Assembly: GCA_037176705.1 (NCBI GenBank)
Contig: CM073886.1
Span: 5,580,001-5,644,000, forward strand
DNA: 64,000 nt
Direction: 5' to 3'
From: Molossus alvarezi
Lineage: Eukaryota > Chordata > Mammalia > Chiroptera > Molossidae
The notes beneath the pieces are model-generated. The model worked only from the letters and a program-made list of their open reading frames with translations, made no database searches and was not told the origin of the DNA. Both the position numbers and the translations under genes were made by a program. Within the stretch, counting starts at the first letter, position 1, and every line of letters starts with the position of its first letter. This document shows positions 11,355 through 23,160 of the stretch, piece after piece.

Positions 11355-11896
11355 ATGGTTAAAATGGTAAATTTTATGTGTACTTTATCATAATTTTAAA
11401 AACTGTTACCAGTGGTTTTTGACTGATAAGCTCATGGATGATGGTATTGTTCTTTCTCCCTCTCTCAAGTCTCTAAATTTCATGATGAACAGTTACTTTA
11501 AAGATAGAGAGTAAATGTAACCTGATACAGAAAGAAAAACCTTTCCAAATCACTTTAGAGACATTACAAAGGTGCTTCACAGTCGCTCCAAATCAGGGAG
11601 GAAGTAGAGCGAAACTGTGAGTGGGGAGTGTGGACAGGGGAGCACAGAGCCCGGGGGGCCGACAGTGCTATCCATCTGCACACCCCAGGCAGCCAGACAC
11701 CACCGATGGGCCCACTCAGGAAAAGAACTTTCGCTCGTTTGCTCTTGGATGAAGATCCAGAGGACAAAAACTGCCCTCACAGTTGGCACACTGGCTTCTG
11801 AAAGGGCAGTGAGGCTCTAAGACCAAGTGACCCTGTCACAAGCAAACACGCCTGAGGAATCGTCCACACAGACACCCAGCCTCTCGCACTGCAGAC

Positions 11897-12122
11897 CTGT
11901 GTAGTGCCCCCCTTGCATGGTGCCATGATGATTGCACACAGCATACAGGTCATAGATGTAGTCCTCAGGGTCCCTCCCGAGTCCATAAGGTCGTCGCCAT
12001 GGAGACCAATGGGATGGCAAACTCCAGCTGCTCTGGCTTCTCTTAACCACATGAGGCGTCATGTCCAGGCCAGTCAAGGGAAACTTGACCATGTTCTGAA
12101 GTTTCATACGCCTGTCTCCTTC
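11897..12122 (-). CDS. USP31: USP31 coding exon 13 (catalytic His box)
   Basis: Acceptor CAG at 12123-12125, donor GTCTGC at 11891-11896. It encodes EGDRRMKLQNMVKFPLTGLD through NHHGTMQGGHYT and leaves one base (G) for the next codon. MVKFPLTGLDMTPHV is the conserved USP block before the His box, and GTMQGGHYT carries the catalytic histidine (GGHYTAY), with the box finished in exon 14. DLYAVCNHHGT matches the USP consensus. Phase 0 at the start. Confidence 0.97.
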
Positions 12123-14340
12123 CTGTCACAAGAAGAAAAACAAGTCCTGATGATATTTTCATGCAAACAAAGCTGAATGGGTTCAGTGTGGAATGTGAAC
12201 TCTAGCAGCTGAAGGGGCTTGAGTTTCTTTCCCTGAGTGATGTTTTCCAAGACACACACAATATACAGACACGGACTAACAGTCTGGACTGTCTGGAGGA
12301 ACAGGTTTTAAGATCACTAAAGTGGAACCAGCAATGCCCTACATACAAGGGGCAATGAGCCTCCCTGAGTCTCCATTTCTTCTCTGATAACGGACTTTCA
12401 GGTTTTTGACTCACCAACTGACCATTTCGGGTGGTTCGTCCTGATACCTGTCACAGAGGCATGAGGGTAATGGAGTAATGACATATGAGGACAAGCACAG
12501 TGCCCGGCATAGAGCTGCCACTCAGTGAGCAGTGCCCCTTCTTACCCACCCCTCTGGCAGTGGCATGAAAAGTTAACCCTCCTTTAGCTTAATACATTCA
12601 TTTAAGTGACAATCCTGGGTAGTCTATATTTTCCAGAAGTCTACAGGGAAATCCTGTGGAATACAACTGTCAGATGAATGTTTCCCATGTCTGTAGGAGC
12701 TTTAAAAAATGAATCGGGCATGGATAGTGGCTACCCCAAGAAGATATAGATCTATTAAGGGAAGAAATATTTTCATAAGACAAAGGCAGGACGGGTCCTG
12801 GTATTCAGGAAGGCCAGGCTCAAGAATTTGGACTTTGCTCTTAGTCAAGGGGGAAGTACTGAGGCTCTGAGGAGGTGACGTCATCAGAGCTGTGAAGTGA
12901 AGAACTGTGTACGTAAATGCATAAAACATGGCAGAAAAAGTCATCTAGGTTAAGAAGTCAGTTAAAAGACACTGAAACTGCAACAGCTGGAAAGTATGAA
13001 AACTGAACTGGCAGCGGGACAGCAGGAACAAGGAGAGGGGGACACATACAGGAGGCACTGGAGAGGCAGAACCAAGCAGAAGAGGTGACTGCCCAGGTGA
13101 GAGGGACAAGAAAGAAGAGTCAAAGATGCCCTTGCAGTTTTTAGTCCAGGGTTCTGGAAGAGTGATGATATGCCTTCAAAAGAAACAGAAAGCAAAATAA
13201 ATGAGGCTGTGTGTGTAGAAGGAGACAGAGAAGGCTGGGGTCCCAACCCTCAATCAGCTACCCACTTGCAGACCCCAATGGGAGTGTGCAGCTGGGACAC
13301 AGCTGGTCCCCAACCTCTATGTGAATGCCCAGCCCTGGAACCATGGCATGTCCACTTCATCAGCAAGCCTTAGCATCTCTTAAACCTCTGCATGTCTCTC
13401 TAGCTCCTCTGCCACAACTGCAGTCCAGGCCATGAGCATCCCTCCCCCACCCCTATGATTGCAATGGCCCCTTCAGATCTGCTATCTTCATTCTGGTCGC
13501 TTCTAATTCTCCACACTGCAACCCAAATACTCTCTTCAAAACATAAATGTAGTGCTGTTGCTTCTCAGCTTAAATCCATCATCAGACTCCCACTGTGCCT
13601 GCAAGGCTGTGTGTGCACAACCCATCCCTCCCCGTGCCATCCACCTCCGCTCACACCGTTCTCTCCAGCTCGCTGGTGCTCCAGCCAAACTGGCTGCTGC
13701 TGGTCTCTTTCGCAGGCCACACGCCTCAGGCCACAGGGCTTTCACACCCCACTCCCACTAAATGCCAACCCCAATCTTAGATACAAAATGTCCTAAAGCA
13801 AGGCCTCAGAGACCCCTCTGCCCTTTACCTCCCACTTAGCCCTCTTACAATGGGGCTGTCCAGGACCACCGTCACCTCAGGGAACAGACAGCTATTATGG
13901 AAAAATGGACTGACTCACAGAGCAATATAACTCAAAGCAGACTTTCTTTTACATGTTTCTGATTCACTTCCCCAACTGTACAACCACTCCTTGGGAGCAG
14001 GACGACACCCATTATTACTTTAGGAAGAAACATAATTCTACCTGCCCCCCAGAAAGGAGCTCTACTTTTTTTTCTTAATCCAAAGTAACTGACCAAAATT
14101 TAAGCACAGTATTTACAAATACAAAGCAAATGTTCAAGAACAAAGTAAAACATCCACAGTATGAACTGAAATGAGTAGGATTAAAGGGTCACAGGACACT
14201 CTAATTCTGCTTGGAAAGAACAAAGGGTGACGCCCAACAAGGGGCAGATGTGTGTCTGTAACACTCCGACAGGAGTGCAGGATCAAACAGGGACACCAGA
14301 GAACTCCACCCAGCCCAGGTGGTCACAGCTCTGTCCTTAC
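12123..14340 (-). other. USP31 intron 12
   Basis: No VES SINE or L1 was found. A weak MIR-like 3' stretch lies near 12475-12530 (CAGTGCCCGGCATAGAG). Part of 13480-13850 resembles L2-type sequence, but I cannot confirm this. The remainder shows nothing recognisable. Confidence 0.8.
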
Positions 14341-14460
14341 CTGTCGAAACCTCTTCAGGTGTATGATGAGCACATCGGGCAGGGTCCAGAGGCTCAGTGT
14401 GATGCTCCCCTGCTGCAGCTGCTTGCAGTGCGGGCAGCGCCAGGCGTCGTCGGGGGCCAG
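14341..14460 (-). CDS. USP31: USP31 coding exon 12 (second CxxC of the USP zinc site)
   Basis: Acceptor CAG at 14461-14463, donor GTAAGG at 14335-14340. Exactly 40 codons in phase 0/0: LAPDDAWRCPHCKQLQQG through HLKRFRQ. RCPHC is the second CxxC pair of the zinc ribbon found in the fingers of USP domains, and LPDVLIIHLKRF is the conserved core block after it. The first CxxC is in exon 4, so a large insert lies between the two. Confidence 0.97.
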
Positions 14461-16599
14461 CTGAAAGCGAGCAGGACTGTGTTAAGCACTCCTCGGGGCA
14501 AGGCTCTCTGACAGAGACACCTGGACTCTTCTCGGCCAGCGCCTGGGGCAACTCAGAATCTCTCCAGAAACTGCACATGATGGGACTCAACGGAAAAACA
14601 TCATCGAAAGTGGCACCCAAACATTTGCAGAAAGTAACAATGACTGTCTAGAGGAATGACCCTGAAGCACCTCAAACTCAGCATAATCCCAAACTCATCA
14701 CCTTTCCACCAACAGAGACCCCTTTCTCCTCCTGTCCTGTCTCAGCAAACCAGGCATACCCAGCACAGGCAGACCCTGGGAGTCATCGCAAACCCTCAAA
14801 TGCCTCCATCTTCTTCCCACTCCTTGTCCACCCAAACTCGTTCTCTCTGCCATCTCTCGTCCTGGCTCATCCTCCTAACCCTGACTACCACCACCTGAGT
14901 TCAAAGTCCTCACTCATTTTTTTACCTCGATGGTCCCCAATCTAACTGTCCTCTCTGCCCCAGCACTGAATTGCTCCAAACTATCATCCCCTTCTGCTAC
15001 CGACACAATCTTTTAAAATATCACCTACATCTACAGGTGTCATCTCTGCAGGTCAGGGATTCTGGATGGGGTTAGGTTGTAGATACTAACAGGGGACTGA
15101 TTCTTATCTGCTCTGGAAATCAGAAGCTGCATCAGATCTGGGACCATATCACAGTGAGGTAAGGGAGGCCACAGGAAGGACTGGAAGGCCAAGACCACTG
15201 AGATGGAAGAGAAAGATGCCACGGACAGAACCGTGGGAATGCCTATTTTCAAGGGAAGCACAACAGTTTGGAAACCAGCAGAGCCTGAGGACAAGAGTCA
15301 GAAAACCAGGGACATCAGAAGCACTTCCTTCCACGCACACCAAAACCAGAGCAGTGAGGACGGAGGGCTGCCGACACCAACCCTGCGGAGAGGCCAAGCA
15401 TAGACTGAGCTGCAAGAGCAGAGTGAGGAGTATGATCAGACAGACCGGGGCTTTGGGAGGAGAGAGAAAAGCACTGGGACCACTAATGGTGAAGTCAGGC
15501 AGAAAGGAGGAGGAGAAAAACAAGCATGGACACCTAAAAGGGTGCAGAACTGAGGGAGATTTTTTCATGACAGGGAGACCCAATCATATTTGCAGGAAAA
15601 GTTTGGGTGGGTGCAAGTGAACCAGAAAGTTAGACTGGAGGGGACTTAACCTGCCATCTGGTAAGTCCACATCTGTGTGACACAGTGACAGTCCACACAC
15701 ATGCAGCCAGTCCAGCGCATGTGGTAAAGGGGCACGCTGTTTATTTGCCAATACATTACAAACAACACTTCCGTAAGATACATTAAGAATGTCGTGACAA
15801 CGTCTAGTAACTACCAGTCTAAAACACCTCTCTGATCCCCGTACTCATCTAGCTGTAAACTGCTACAAGAGCTCCGCGCCCTGGAGACCGCACTGGGCCC
15901 ACCGGTCTAGCTCCCTACTGCACACATGAGCGGGGCTAGCTCAGCAGGCAGCTGCTCCTGTTCCAGACAATCCATTACAAAGTTCTTCCCTGTGTGAAGA
16001 CAGAATCATTTTCCCTATAATTTCCAATCTTTAAGTTCTGCTTTTTAGATAAAATTAAGTCCACCCTCTCCTCCCCAGGATGGTCCTTGAACTGCCTGAG
16101 TCCTTCAGCCATGTCATGATTTCCAGATGTGCCATTCCTATCCATTCTCTCTGGTTGTGCCCAGTTTGCCACGGTCTTAACAGGGAACATTTAAGGTAAT
16201 GAAAAGAGTGGTGACCTCACTCTCTGAATTCTGGACAATTTCTAAAGCAATCTTAAGGTTGCCAACAGTGGCTAATGCCCACATGACACTGCTGAGCAAT
16301 ACTGAGCATGCAGGCAACCACCCCCAAAGTGATTGTCACACAGCCTCCTGCCAGCCAAGTCACACCTCCTCCTCTCCTGTATTTGTAGTTATTTTTTAAT
16401 GCAATGCCTGAACTCCCCACGTAACTCTCATTTATTCCATCACTCCAGTACACACGTACCGAATGCTTTCTATGTGCTGGGCTCCACGGCAGATACTAAA
16501 GATCATTCAGAGACCAGCACAGAGTCTCTAATCTCCCTCCTCTGCCCATGCTACAGTTACACTGGCTTCGTTTCTGTTTCTCAGCCTTGCCAGTTCCTG

Positions 16600-16742
16600 C
16601 CTACCCCATGACGTCTGCTTCCTTTACTTCCTTGTTTGAGGGCAGAAATGCTGTCTGTCTTGGTCCAGCCAAATCCCCAGGATCTAGTGCAGGACCTAGC
16701 ACACGGTATGAACTCAATAAACATTTACCGAATGAATGAATC
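16600..16742 (+). repeat. L2 3' end relic
   Basis: GAGGGCAGAAATGCTGTCTGTCTTG, CCCCAGGATCTAGTGCAGGACCTAGCACA, then CAATAAACATTTACCGAATGAATGAAT: the L2 3' terminus, with its short TGAA-type tail. Confidence 0.65.
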
Positions 16743-17014
16743 CCTACCAAAATGGATCCTGCTAGCTTGAATTCATCCTTCTAAATCAGTGAGAGGTTCT
16801 GTAGAATACCAGTGTTGTCATCTAGTAGGTTTGCTCACCTCTAAGGTTTGTGCCATTCTCAAACATCTCCCAAAACAATTTTTAAAAAAAACTAAATAGG
16901 ATAAGGTGCTACACCGAGCATGCAATCAACAGGTTCCAAAGCCAATTAACTATTTTATATAAGCTCCAAACTGAAAAACAATTTCTTATGAAACCTATTA
17001 TTAAAGGAACTAGC

Positions 17015-17270
17015 AAGCAAAATAAGCCAATCAGAGAAAGACAAATATCACATGATTTCACTTATTTGTGGAATATAATGAACAACAGAAGCTGATGAAC
17101 AAAACAGACCCAGAGACATAGAAGTAGGGTTCAGACTGACGAACCTCAGAAGAGGGGGATGGGTGGTGGGATTGGGAGAAGGATGTCAATGGGAAAAGAA
17201 GGAGAAACATCTGTAACAAAAATAAATTAATTAAAAAACATAAAGACTAGAAATTGCAAAGTGAAAAAAA
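17015..17270 (+). mobile_element. L1, severely 5'-truncated
   Basis: About 256 bp of the young L1 3' end (GACAAATATCACATGATTTC to GAAACATCTGTAACAAAAATAAA and an A-rich tail). Bounded by a 12-bp perfect target-site duplication AAAGGAACTAGC at 17003-17014 and 17271-17282. Confidence 0.93.
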
Positions 17271-17662
17271 AAAGGAACTAGCTATGAACTTGGTGGAGAA
17301 AAATCTCAAGTGAGAAGATGAAAACATTTCAAATATTTAAAGGATAGATAAATATTTGTCCTCAACTGTCCTTAATGAACTCGAGAGAGAGAACACATGT
17401 GGTCACAGACCTGGGTACCTATTTCAGGCTGACTTCAGTCACATCAGAGATAGCCAAAGAGGAAATGGCACGTCTCCTATGTAGGCTAACACCTCAACTC
17501 AAAGTATATAAACAGGGGCTGACCAGACACCTATATCTAAAATTTGATAGAACCAACCATCAGAGAAAAAGGAACTTTCAAGAACTCTCTTACCTGAAAC
17601 TGCATAACTCCCTATGTATTTAGAGAGAGCAGTAACAATCAGTAGTCAAAACTCTGATCCTA

Positions 17663-17825
17663 CCCTGACCAGGTAGCTCAGTTGGTTAGAGTATCTTCCC
17701 AATACACCAATGTTGCAGCTTCAATCCCCAATCAGGGCACATATAAGAATCAACCAATGAATGCATAAGTAAGTGGAACAACAAATCAACATTCCCCTCC
17801 AACCACCTCATCAATTTTTTAAAAA
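17663..17825 (+). mobile_element. Degraded tRNA-derived SINE (VES-related)
   Basis: CCCTGACCAGGTAGCTCAGTTGG at the head and a damaged B-box. Ends in TTTTTTAAAAA. Possible duplication TCTGATCCTA / TATGATCCTA on either side. Confidence 0.75.
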
Positions 17826-18554
17826 TATGATCCTAAACATCAACTCCAGATGAACTCCAAGTGTCCTAGTCAAGGTTTCTCAAGGTGCACAAAGGTTTCT
17901 CTGGGGAGACCACACAGGCCAGAGCCCCATCCACAGAGACTTGTTGTCTATCTTTCCATCCTTATATGCAAATACTTACCGAGTCCCTACTACCTGCAAA
18001 GCACTGTGCTAGGTGGTCTAAAGCACACTGCCCGGCAGAACCCTGTCCACGTCCACACTCCCCGGCAGAACCGTCCATGTGCGCACTGCCCAGTGTGACA
18101 GCCATGTGTCTACCAAGCACTCAAAGTGTGGCTGATGCAACTAAGCACTGGACTTTTAATTTCATTTCATTAAAATTAATTTAAATTTAAATGGGTCCTC
18201 ACACTTATCTTCTCAGTACCAAAAAGTTGAGAATCACTGTTCTAGTTACTAAGGAAAATGATTTAAAATTTGTAAATTGAAACCAAAAAGTAAGTTTATT
18301 ATTAACCATTAAAAGGAAAAAAATTATCAACAAAGGTTAATTTCTAGAGCACTTCAATTAACAAGTTTTTCTAAAACTTAAAACAATTTTGTGTGAAAGT
18401 CCTAAAAAAATAACACAAATATACCCATTACATGTGTAGAACCTACATAAATGCTAGGGAGCTTTCTGGGACATAATTTGTTTCTCCACTGTCACCTTAC
18501 CATGACCCTCATCCCTACCACTGCACCACCCAAGAAATGCTACCCAGCTCTTAC

Positions 18555-18684
18555 CCGCTCCTCTTTGGTGTAGAGTTGGAAACACTGGGATAAAGTGCAA
18601 GTTTGAGGCTGATGATGACGCTCCCTTTGCAGACGGACACTTTCTGCATCAGGGATATACTCCTCTTCAGTATTTACAAACAAG
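18555..18684 (-). CDS. USP31: USP31 coding exon 11
   Basis: Acceptor CAG at 18685-18687, donor GTAAGA at 18549-18554. One base completes a Phe codon; then 43 codons: LFVNTEEEYIPDAESVRLQR through FQLYTKEER. It lies in the long insert between the two CxxC pairs. CTLSQCFQLYTKEE is the conserved USP block immediately before the second zinc motif. Human has NTEDEY where this has NTEEEY (recalled). Confidence 0.97.
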
Positions 18685-19344
18685 CTGCCAATGGGAGACA
18701 AAGCATTTATCAGAAAATATCTTGCAAAACTGACACAAAATACAATCACAGCTTCATAACCAAAAAGACCAATGTGTAAGAAAGCAATTTTCCAGGTTCC
18801 AAAGTGTTCTTGAAAAATTCTCTATCTATAAAGTTATTTTCAAGAAGAAATAACCTGGAGTTGGTTTTTCTGGGACTGTCCATGAACTGTGCTCATTCAT
18901 ATATTAGCATCCTTTGTTAACTAAGCTCATGCATTTCACGTAACTCACTAGAGTTAATAGGCCTGTAATACAAATCAAAGTAATTGAACTTACAATAAAT
19001 ATATATATTATATATATGAATATACAGTTTCTGTCTCATTAGTAACAAACAACAGAATGTATAGGAGAGAAATTATAAACTACTTAAATAAAAGATTAGC
19101 AACACACTGGACACTAAACTGCTAAAAAGAGGAGAGATTTAGGTTTCAGTTAATTTGAAAGATCAAAGATATGGTTTTTTTGTGTGTGTTTTTTGGTGGT
19201 ATGTGCTCCTAGCAGGAACCAAACCCAGGACTCTCTGGTCCGCAGGCCGATGCTCAACAGCTAAGCTAAACTGGCCAGGGCAAAGATATGCTTTTTAAAT
19301 AATTAAAACAATGACTCAATAAATACTAAGTAAAAAATACTCAC
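18685..19344 (-). other. USP31 intron 10
   Basis: A/T-rich, with a TATA microsatellite at about 18995-19016 and one short reverse SINE (19174-19280). Nothing else recognised. Confidence 0.85.
19174..19280 (-). mobile_element. Short head-only VES-related SINE, reverse orientation
   Basis: Poly-T/GT end, then GGTATGTGCTCCTAGCAGGAACC to ACTGGCCAGGG. It has only the tRNA-related head, without the TC-rich tail. Ten-bp perfect duplication CAAAGATATG at 19164-19173 and 19281-19290. Confidence 0.9.
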
Positions 19345-19422
19345 AAATCTTTTGTCTCCTTGTCCCATTCTACCACTAATTTCACATGAGCAGTGCCACC
19401 TGGTCCACAAGATTTTAATGCC
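19345..19422 (-). CDS. USP31: USP31 coding exon 10
   Basis: Acceptor CAG at 19423-19425, donor GTGAGT at 19339-19344. One base completes Arg, then ALKSCGPGGTAHVKLVVEWDKETKD, and two bases (TT) of the next Phe. It is the smallest exon found. It belongs to the insert inside the catalytic core; HVKLVVEWDKET reads like a beta strand of a ubiquitin-like fold (inference). Confidence 0.95.
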
Positions 19423-19719
19423 CTGTAGGAGAGGGAATGGGGATGGGGAGGGGAGTCACATGTTATTTTCTAAATAAATTATTTTACTTAAATATGATTG
19501 TTTTATCTGAAATCTGAAATCATGTGATTTCTAAAAATCTTCGTTTTCCACCAGAAAAAGTTTCTAGGGAGACCATTATAATAACCCCATATATAATAAG
19601 TAGTTACATTTGAACTAAAAAAACAAAAACAAAAAAAATCCTTAAATTAAAATGCCCAGTACAGAAATGGAGAGACTAGAAGAACTTCAGAATCTATTAT
19701 AAGGCTATCCACATTCATT

Positions 19720-19960
19720 CTTAGATGTTCTTCATGACCTTTCTAACTGTTTGTCCAATTTCTTACCAACCAGTCTCTCTGGAAACAAGGTCTGCTCCTG
19801 CACCCCTCCCCACTCCCCATAAACCATGCCTGTCCTTGGACACTGTCCACACCAAACTGGACTTCTGCTAGGTCCTGCTCAAGTTCCACCTCCTTCCTTC
19901 ATAAAGCCCACTGAGTGCCTTGGCTCATTCCATCTCCTGAGAAACTCAGGAGTAACAGTC
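19720..19960 (+). repeat. L2-like relic
   Basis: Contains TGTCCTTGGACACTGTCCACACC, GTCCTGCTCAAGTTCCACCTCCTTCCTTCATAAAGCCCACTGA, a pattern typical of L2 3' regions. Diverged. Confidence 0.45.
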
Positions 19961-20054
19961 AATACTACTCATCTAAGTTTCTTATTATGCTTTGCAATGT
20001 TTTGAAGCATTATCTAATCTATTAACTCTCATCTCTAAAACCAAACAGTGACTC

Positions 20055-20215
20055 GCCCTGGCCAGTGTGTCTCAGATGGTTGGAGTGTCACCCCTCATGA
20101 AAAAAGGTAGCAGGTTCAATTCCTGGTGAGGGCACATAACTACATGACAAGTTCAATCAAGTTCAATCCCCAGTCAGTGCAAGTATGGGAGGCAACTGAT
20201 CAATGTAAGTGTCAT
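20055..20215 (+). mobile_element. Diverged VES-related SINE
   Basis: Head GCCCTGGCCAGTGTGTCTCAG, B-box-like GGTTCAATTCC, then GGAGGCAACTGATCAATG. It lacks the TC-rich tail and a poly(A), so it is 3'-truncated. The short motif AAGTTCAATC is duplicated inside it at about 20140-20158. Confidence 0.75.
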
Positions 20216-20449
20216 TTATCTGTAGTCCTGGAACATATAGTAATTTGCTTTCCTAACATGAGTAACTCCAGGCTTTTCTGACTTCAAACAGATCCTAAAA
20301 CATATTTTACCTTAATATGACTCAAAAGTAAAATAAGTACTTAATTTCTAAATAAGCCTAAAGAACCTGCCACACTTGTGTGGAAATTATACCTGACATC
20401 ACTGGAAATTACATGCGAGCACATGTGAAGTTCTAGGGGATTTTTTTAC

Positions 20450-20544
20450 CTTTCTACTGTTGGGTGGCACAGGGGCTGCTCCTCCTGGGGCAGCAAGTAT
20501 GTTATTCCCACCACACTGACCACACGCAAGCTGAATGGACACAC
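20450..20544 (-). CDS. USP31: USP31 coding exon 9
   Basis: Acceptor CAG at 20545-20547, donor GTAAAA at 20444-20449. 31 codons plus AG: VCPFSLRVVSVVGITYLLPQ through PTVE(R). Human USP31 has IVER where this has TVER (recalled). It belongs to the insert in the peptidase domain. Confidence 0.96.
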
Positions 20545-21150
20545 CTGCATCAAATGGTGAAGAAAAATTAGGCTGGACTTCTCTCCAAGGGCATCTTCTT
20601 CACAGTGGTATTTCCAAAGCAGGCTAGAGGGGGAACAAACTGTGGCAAAATGTTCCTCCATGATGTTCCATTAGCTATTGAGCTTCTGATACACTTTAAA
20701 TATGATGTTCCCAAATGCAATTTGCACATCAAATATGTTATGCAAGACAGGTAATATGTGGCGTTAGTGGAACATTAAATACAAGTTTCCCGTGGATACC
20801 TTACAATGAAATCGTAATTTTGAAAATATACAGAGACATTCTACAAAGTGGAACTTCTCATGTGCTAAACATTATTAGACAAATCTTAGAAAGGGAAACC
20901 TTGCAGTCTTTGTCCAATTTCTCACCAACCCAAATAGCAGCTTGCTTCCTAGAATGAGGACTAAGTTCATAGTCTTGAAAACCTGAACACAGCTGACTCT
21001 ACTGAACAGCTCTGCACCAGGGCTTCCCAACACTTCAGCTCCATGTCCATCTTCCCTAAAGCAAAGGCCTAAACTTCGAATTTCCCTGCAAAGGCCGATT
21101 CTTCACTGGTAGACCCATGATGGGCCGGGGGTACCAGAGTGCGTACACAC
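20545..21150 (-). other. USP31 intron 8
   Basis: No SINE or L1 seen. Short ORFs here have no recognisable content. Confidence 0.8.
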
Positions 21151-21262
21151 CTGAATGCAAACCGTGGGCCTCAGGAAATACTTCATCTTCTCCAAGATTT
21201 CCTTCTGCAGCAAGTCCCAGGCTACTGTCTTCTCCAAGTGCAACACAAAAGGTAGTCCAAAC
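21151..21262 (-). CDS. USP31: USP31 coding exon 8
   Basis: Acceptor TTAG at 21263-21266, donor GTGTGT at 21145-21150. One base completes Arg, then 37 codons: FGLPFVLHLEKTVAWDLLQK through RPTVCIQ, ending in phase 0. Exon 9 also starts GTGTGTCC, so the splice junction is fixed by the reading frame and by the GT/AG rule. It belongs to the ubiquitin-like insert (inference). Confidence 0.96.
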
Positions 21263-21763
21263 CTAAGACACACAAACATTTCAATCACCCTAAATTACAG
21301 CAATTCCTTTAATATTGCAATTCCTTACTCATGACCTTCTTAAATGGAATCGCTATATAATTGGTTTTAGGATTGTTCTCAAAACAAACAGGAAATTTAA
21401 TAGTAAGTCTCATAAGTGGATGAAAAAGTCAGAAGAGAAGCTGAGATTTCCAAATGAAATTTAACAGCTCTTATACCAAAATGGCTTCTGGGGGAGCATG
21501 ATGCTAGGATATTAGGTAGCAAGAGGACAGGATCAACGGAGATGATGAGAAAAGAAGTTGGGAGTTGTCAGGAGCCTGGCAAACAGCACGGGTCAAACAT
21601 AAGGGGTTAATGCCAGAGAGCAGACAGGACTGGAAGGTCGAGCAGGCAGGAGGCCCTGCCCTGACAGTCTGACAACAAGAAGGCACCGAAAGGAAGCGCC
21701 TCGCCTCAGGGAAAAGCCCCTGCCAGTGCAGGCCTGTCAGGTACTGGGGAATGAAAGGCAGCG

Positions 21764-21930
21764 CCGTGGTTCTCACTGTGGATGCAAGCTGACATCACTG
21801 AGGGAGCTGTAAACAAGAAGGCCCAAGTCCAGCCCCCAGAGATCCTGCTGCAGTCACTCTGGTGGGTGGCCTGAGATTTTTTAGAAACTCCCCAGGTGGC
21901 TCTAACATGCAGCAAGGTAGAGAACCACTG
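21764..21930. mobile_element. Nonautonomous hAT-type relic (MER5/MER20-like)
   Basis: CGTGGTTCTCACTGTGG at the left is inverted with GGTAGAGAACCACTGG at the right. The interior GAGGGAGCTGTAAACAAG and CTCCCCAGGTGGCTCTAACATGCAG fit a common mammalian hAT MITE. Confidence 0.7.
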
Positions 21931-22009
21931 GCCTGACCTCCATCTCCCCAAGCTCCAGCCATTCAGAGCTCCTTGCTGTGTGCCCTGAATGTGTCCTATT
22001 CACACACCC

Positions 22010-22312
22010 AGGTCTCTGTTCAGCCAATTCCTTCAGCCTGGAAAGCCTTCCCTGCCTTCTTCTAGGCTAGGTCCTACTCACCCACGTCAAGACCAGTGAG
22101 GTATGCTTCTGCAGGAAGCACCCTGTCAGTTTGTTCCCTGTCTCTCTGTACTACTGCACTAACACTGCCTGATCATTCTTCTGCCCCTACCGATGCACTG
22201 TGAGTTATCTAACAGAAGGAGCTGTGATTTACTTATCTTAGTAGCCCAAATCTCAATGCCTAGAAAACGGTAGATGCTTAGTATGTGAATGAATGAATGA
22301 ATGACGAACGAA
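22010..22312 (+). repeat. L2 3' end relic
   Basis: TTCAGCCTGGAAAGCCTTCCCTGCC, GGTCCTACTCACCC, GCAGGAAGCACCCTG and the tail TATGTGAATGAATGAATGAATGA: the L2 3' order with a TGAA-type simple tail. Confidence 0.7.
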
Positions 22313-22529
22313 CAACAAGGAATCAGATAAACCCTGACTCAAGCCAAAGCACAGGTGCTAAGATCACCAAGAAACCCTACTCCTAATAAAAAACAGTTTA
22401 CACACAGTGGCACCCAACAGTGAACCTATCTGCCTAAAAATGAGTGTGACGTGAAATAAGTGACAAGCACGTGTAAACTGTCTGGCCACATTTTTCATGA
22501 CCATGTCTTCACTTTCAAAAGACTAGCAT

Positions 22530-22935
22530 CCCTTCCCCTGTCTCTTAAACATGCCAAGCTCCTTCTAGGCTCAGCGTCTTTGTACTCGATGTTCCCTCTT
22601 CATGAGACCCTGTTCCAGAGGCTAACATCACACAGCTCACCCCGCTCCTCACTCAGGCTCAATGGCTGCCTCCTCAAGAAAGCCCTCCCAGCCCTCCCTT
22701 TCTACCGCAATTTGCAGTGTCCCCAACCCCAGTACACTCTATCATCACAGCCAGTTTTAGAATCTTTCAAAGTGGAAAGGACTGCAGTCAAATGTGTTCC
22801 CTTGTTTACAGCCACTCTGTCCTAATTAGGGTGTAAGCCCCACTCAAAGGCAGATCCTGACTGTCAGCTTCTGTAGCCTAAGTGCTTAGAACAGTGCCCA
22901 ACATACTGTGAATGCTCAAGTATTTGTTCATGAAC
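22530..22935 (+). repeat. L2 3' end relic
   Basis: ATGCCAAGCTCCTTCTAGGC, GGCTGCCTCCTCAAGAAAGCCCTCCCAGC, GTAAGCCCCACTCAAAGGCAG, ACAGTGCCCAACATACTGTGAATGCTCAA: an L2 3' region on the plus strand. Confidence 0.68.
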
Positions 22936-23160
22936 ATCATAACTACACAAATCAACACATTTTGCCCTTACATTATTTACCATCTTTAAAAAAAAAAAAA
23001 AAACTTATTTCAAAGCAACATTGTAAAAAAGGCTAATATAAAGGCTACCCTGACAAATATTAGAAATACCAAGTCCCTTCCTCCCTAAACAGATCCACGT
23101 CTTGCTTGTTATCACTCAGGTAACATCACTACTGTGATAAGGTTACTTTAAAACAGTCTG

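Larger units (their letters stand above)
10735..11402 (+). repeat. Old L1 3' end, split by two VES SINEs
   Basis: The pieces 10735-10827 and 11368-11402 together read like the old mammalian L1 terminus (CTGAACCATACAGTC, GAATGGTTAAAATGG, TAAATTTTATGTGTACTTTA). The two SINEs between them inserted into the ATGGTTAAAATGG segment. Confidence 0.6.
8556..11896 (-). other. USP31 intron 13
   Basis: It contains two hAT-type relics (8796-9009, 10292-10504), a MIR (9085-9235), a minus-strand VES SINE and a pair of plus-strand VES SINEs sharing one target in an L1 3' end. About 9240-10030 and 11410-11896 show nothing recognisable. Confidence 0.85.
14461..18554 (-). other. USP31 intron 11
   Basis: Contains an L2-like stretch (16600-16742), a short L1 3' fragment (17015-17270) and a degraded tRNA-derived SINE (17663-17825). 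The span 14461-16590 has no repeat or gene I can name. A short imperfect tandem block lies at about 18020-18090. Confidence 0.8.
19423..20449 (-). other. USP31 intron 9
   Basis: Holds an L2-like stretch (19720-19960) and one diverged SINE (20055-20215). The rest is unique-looking A/T-rich sequence. Confidence 0.8.

Noticed and set aside
15149..15620. 134- and 144-codon overlapping ORFs on both strands
   Set aside because: Intronic, no domain, no splice-supported frame, and both strands open by chance.
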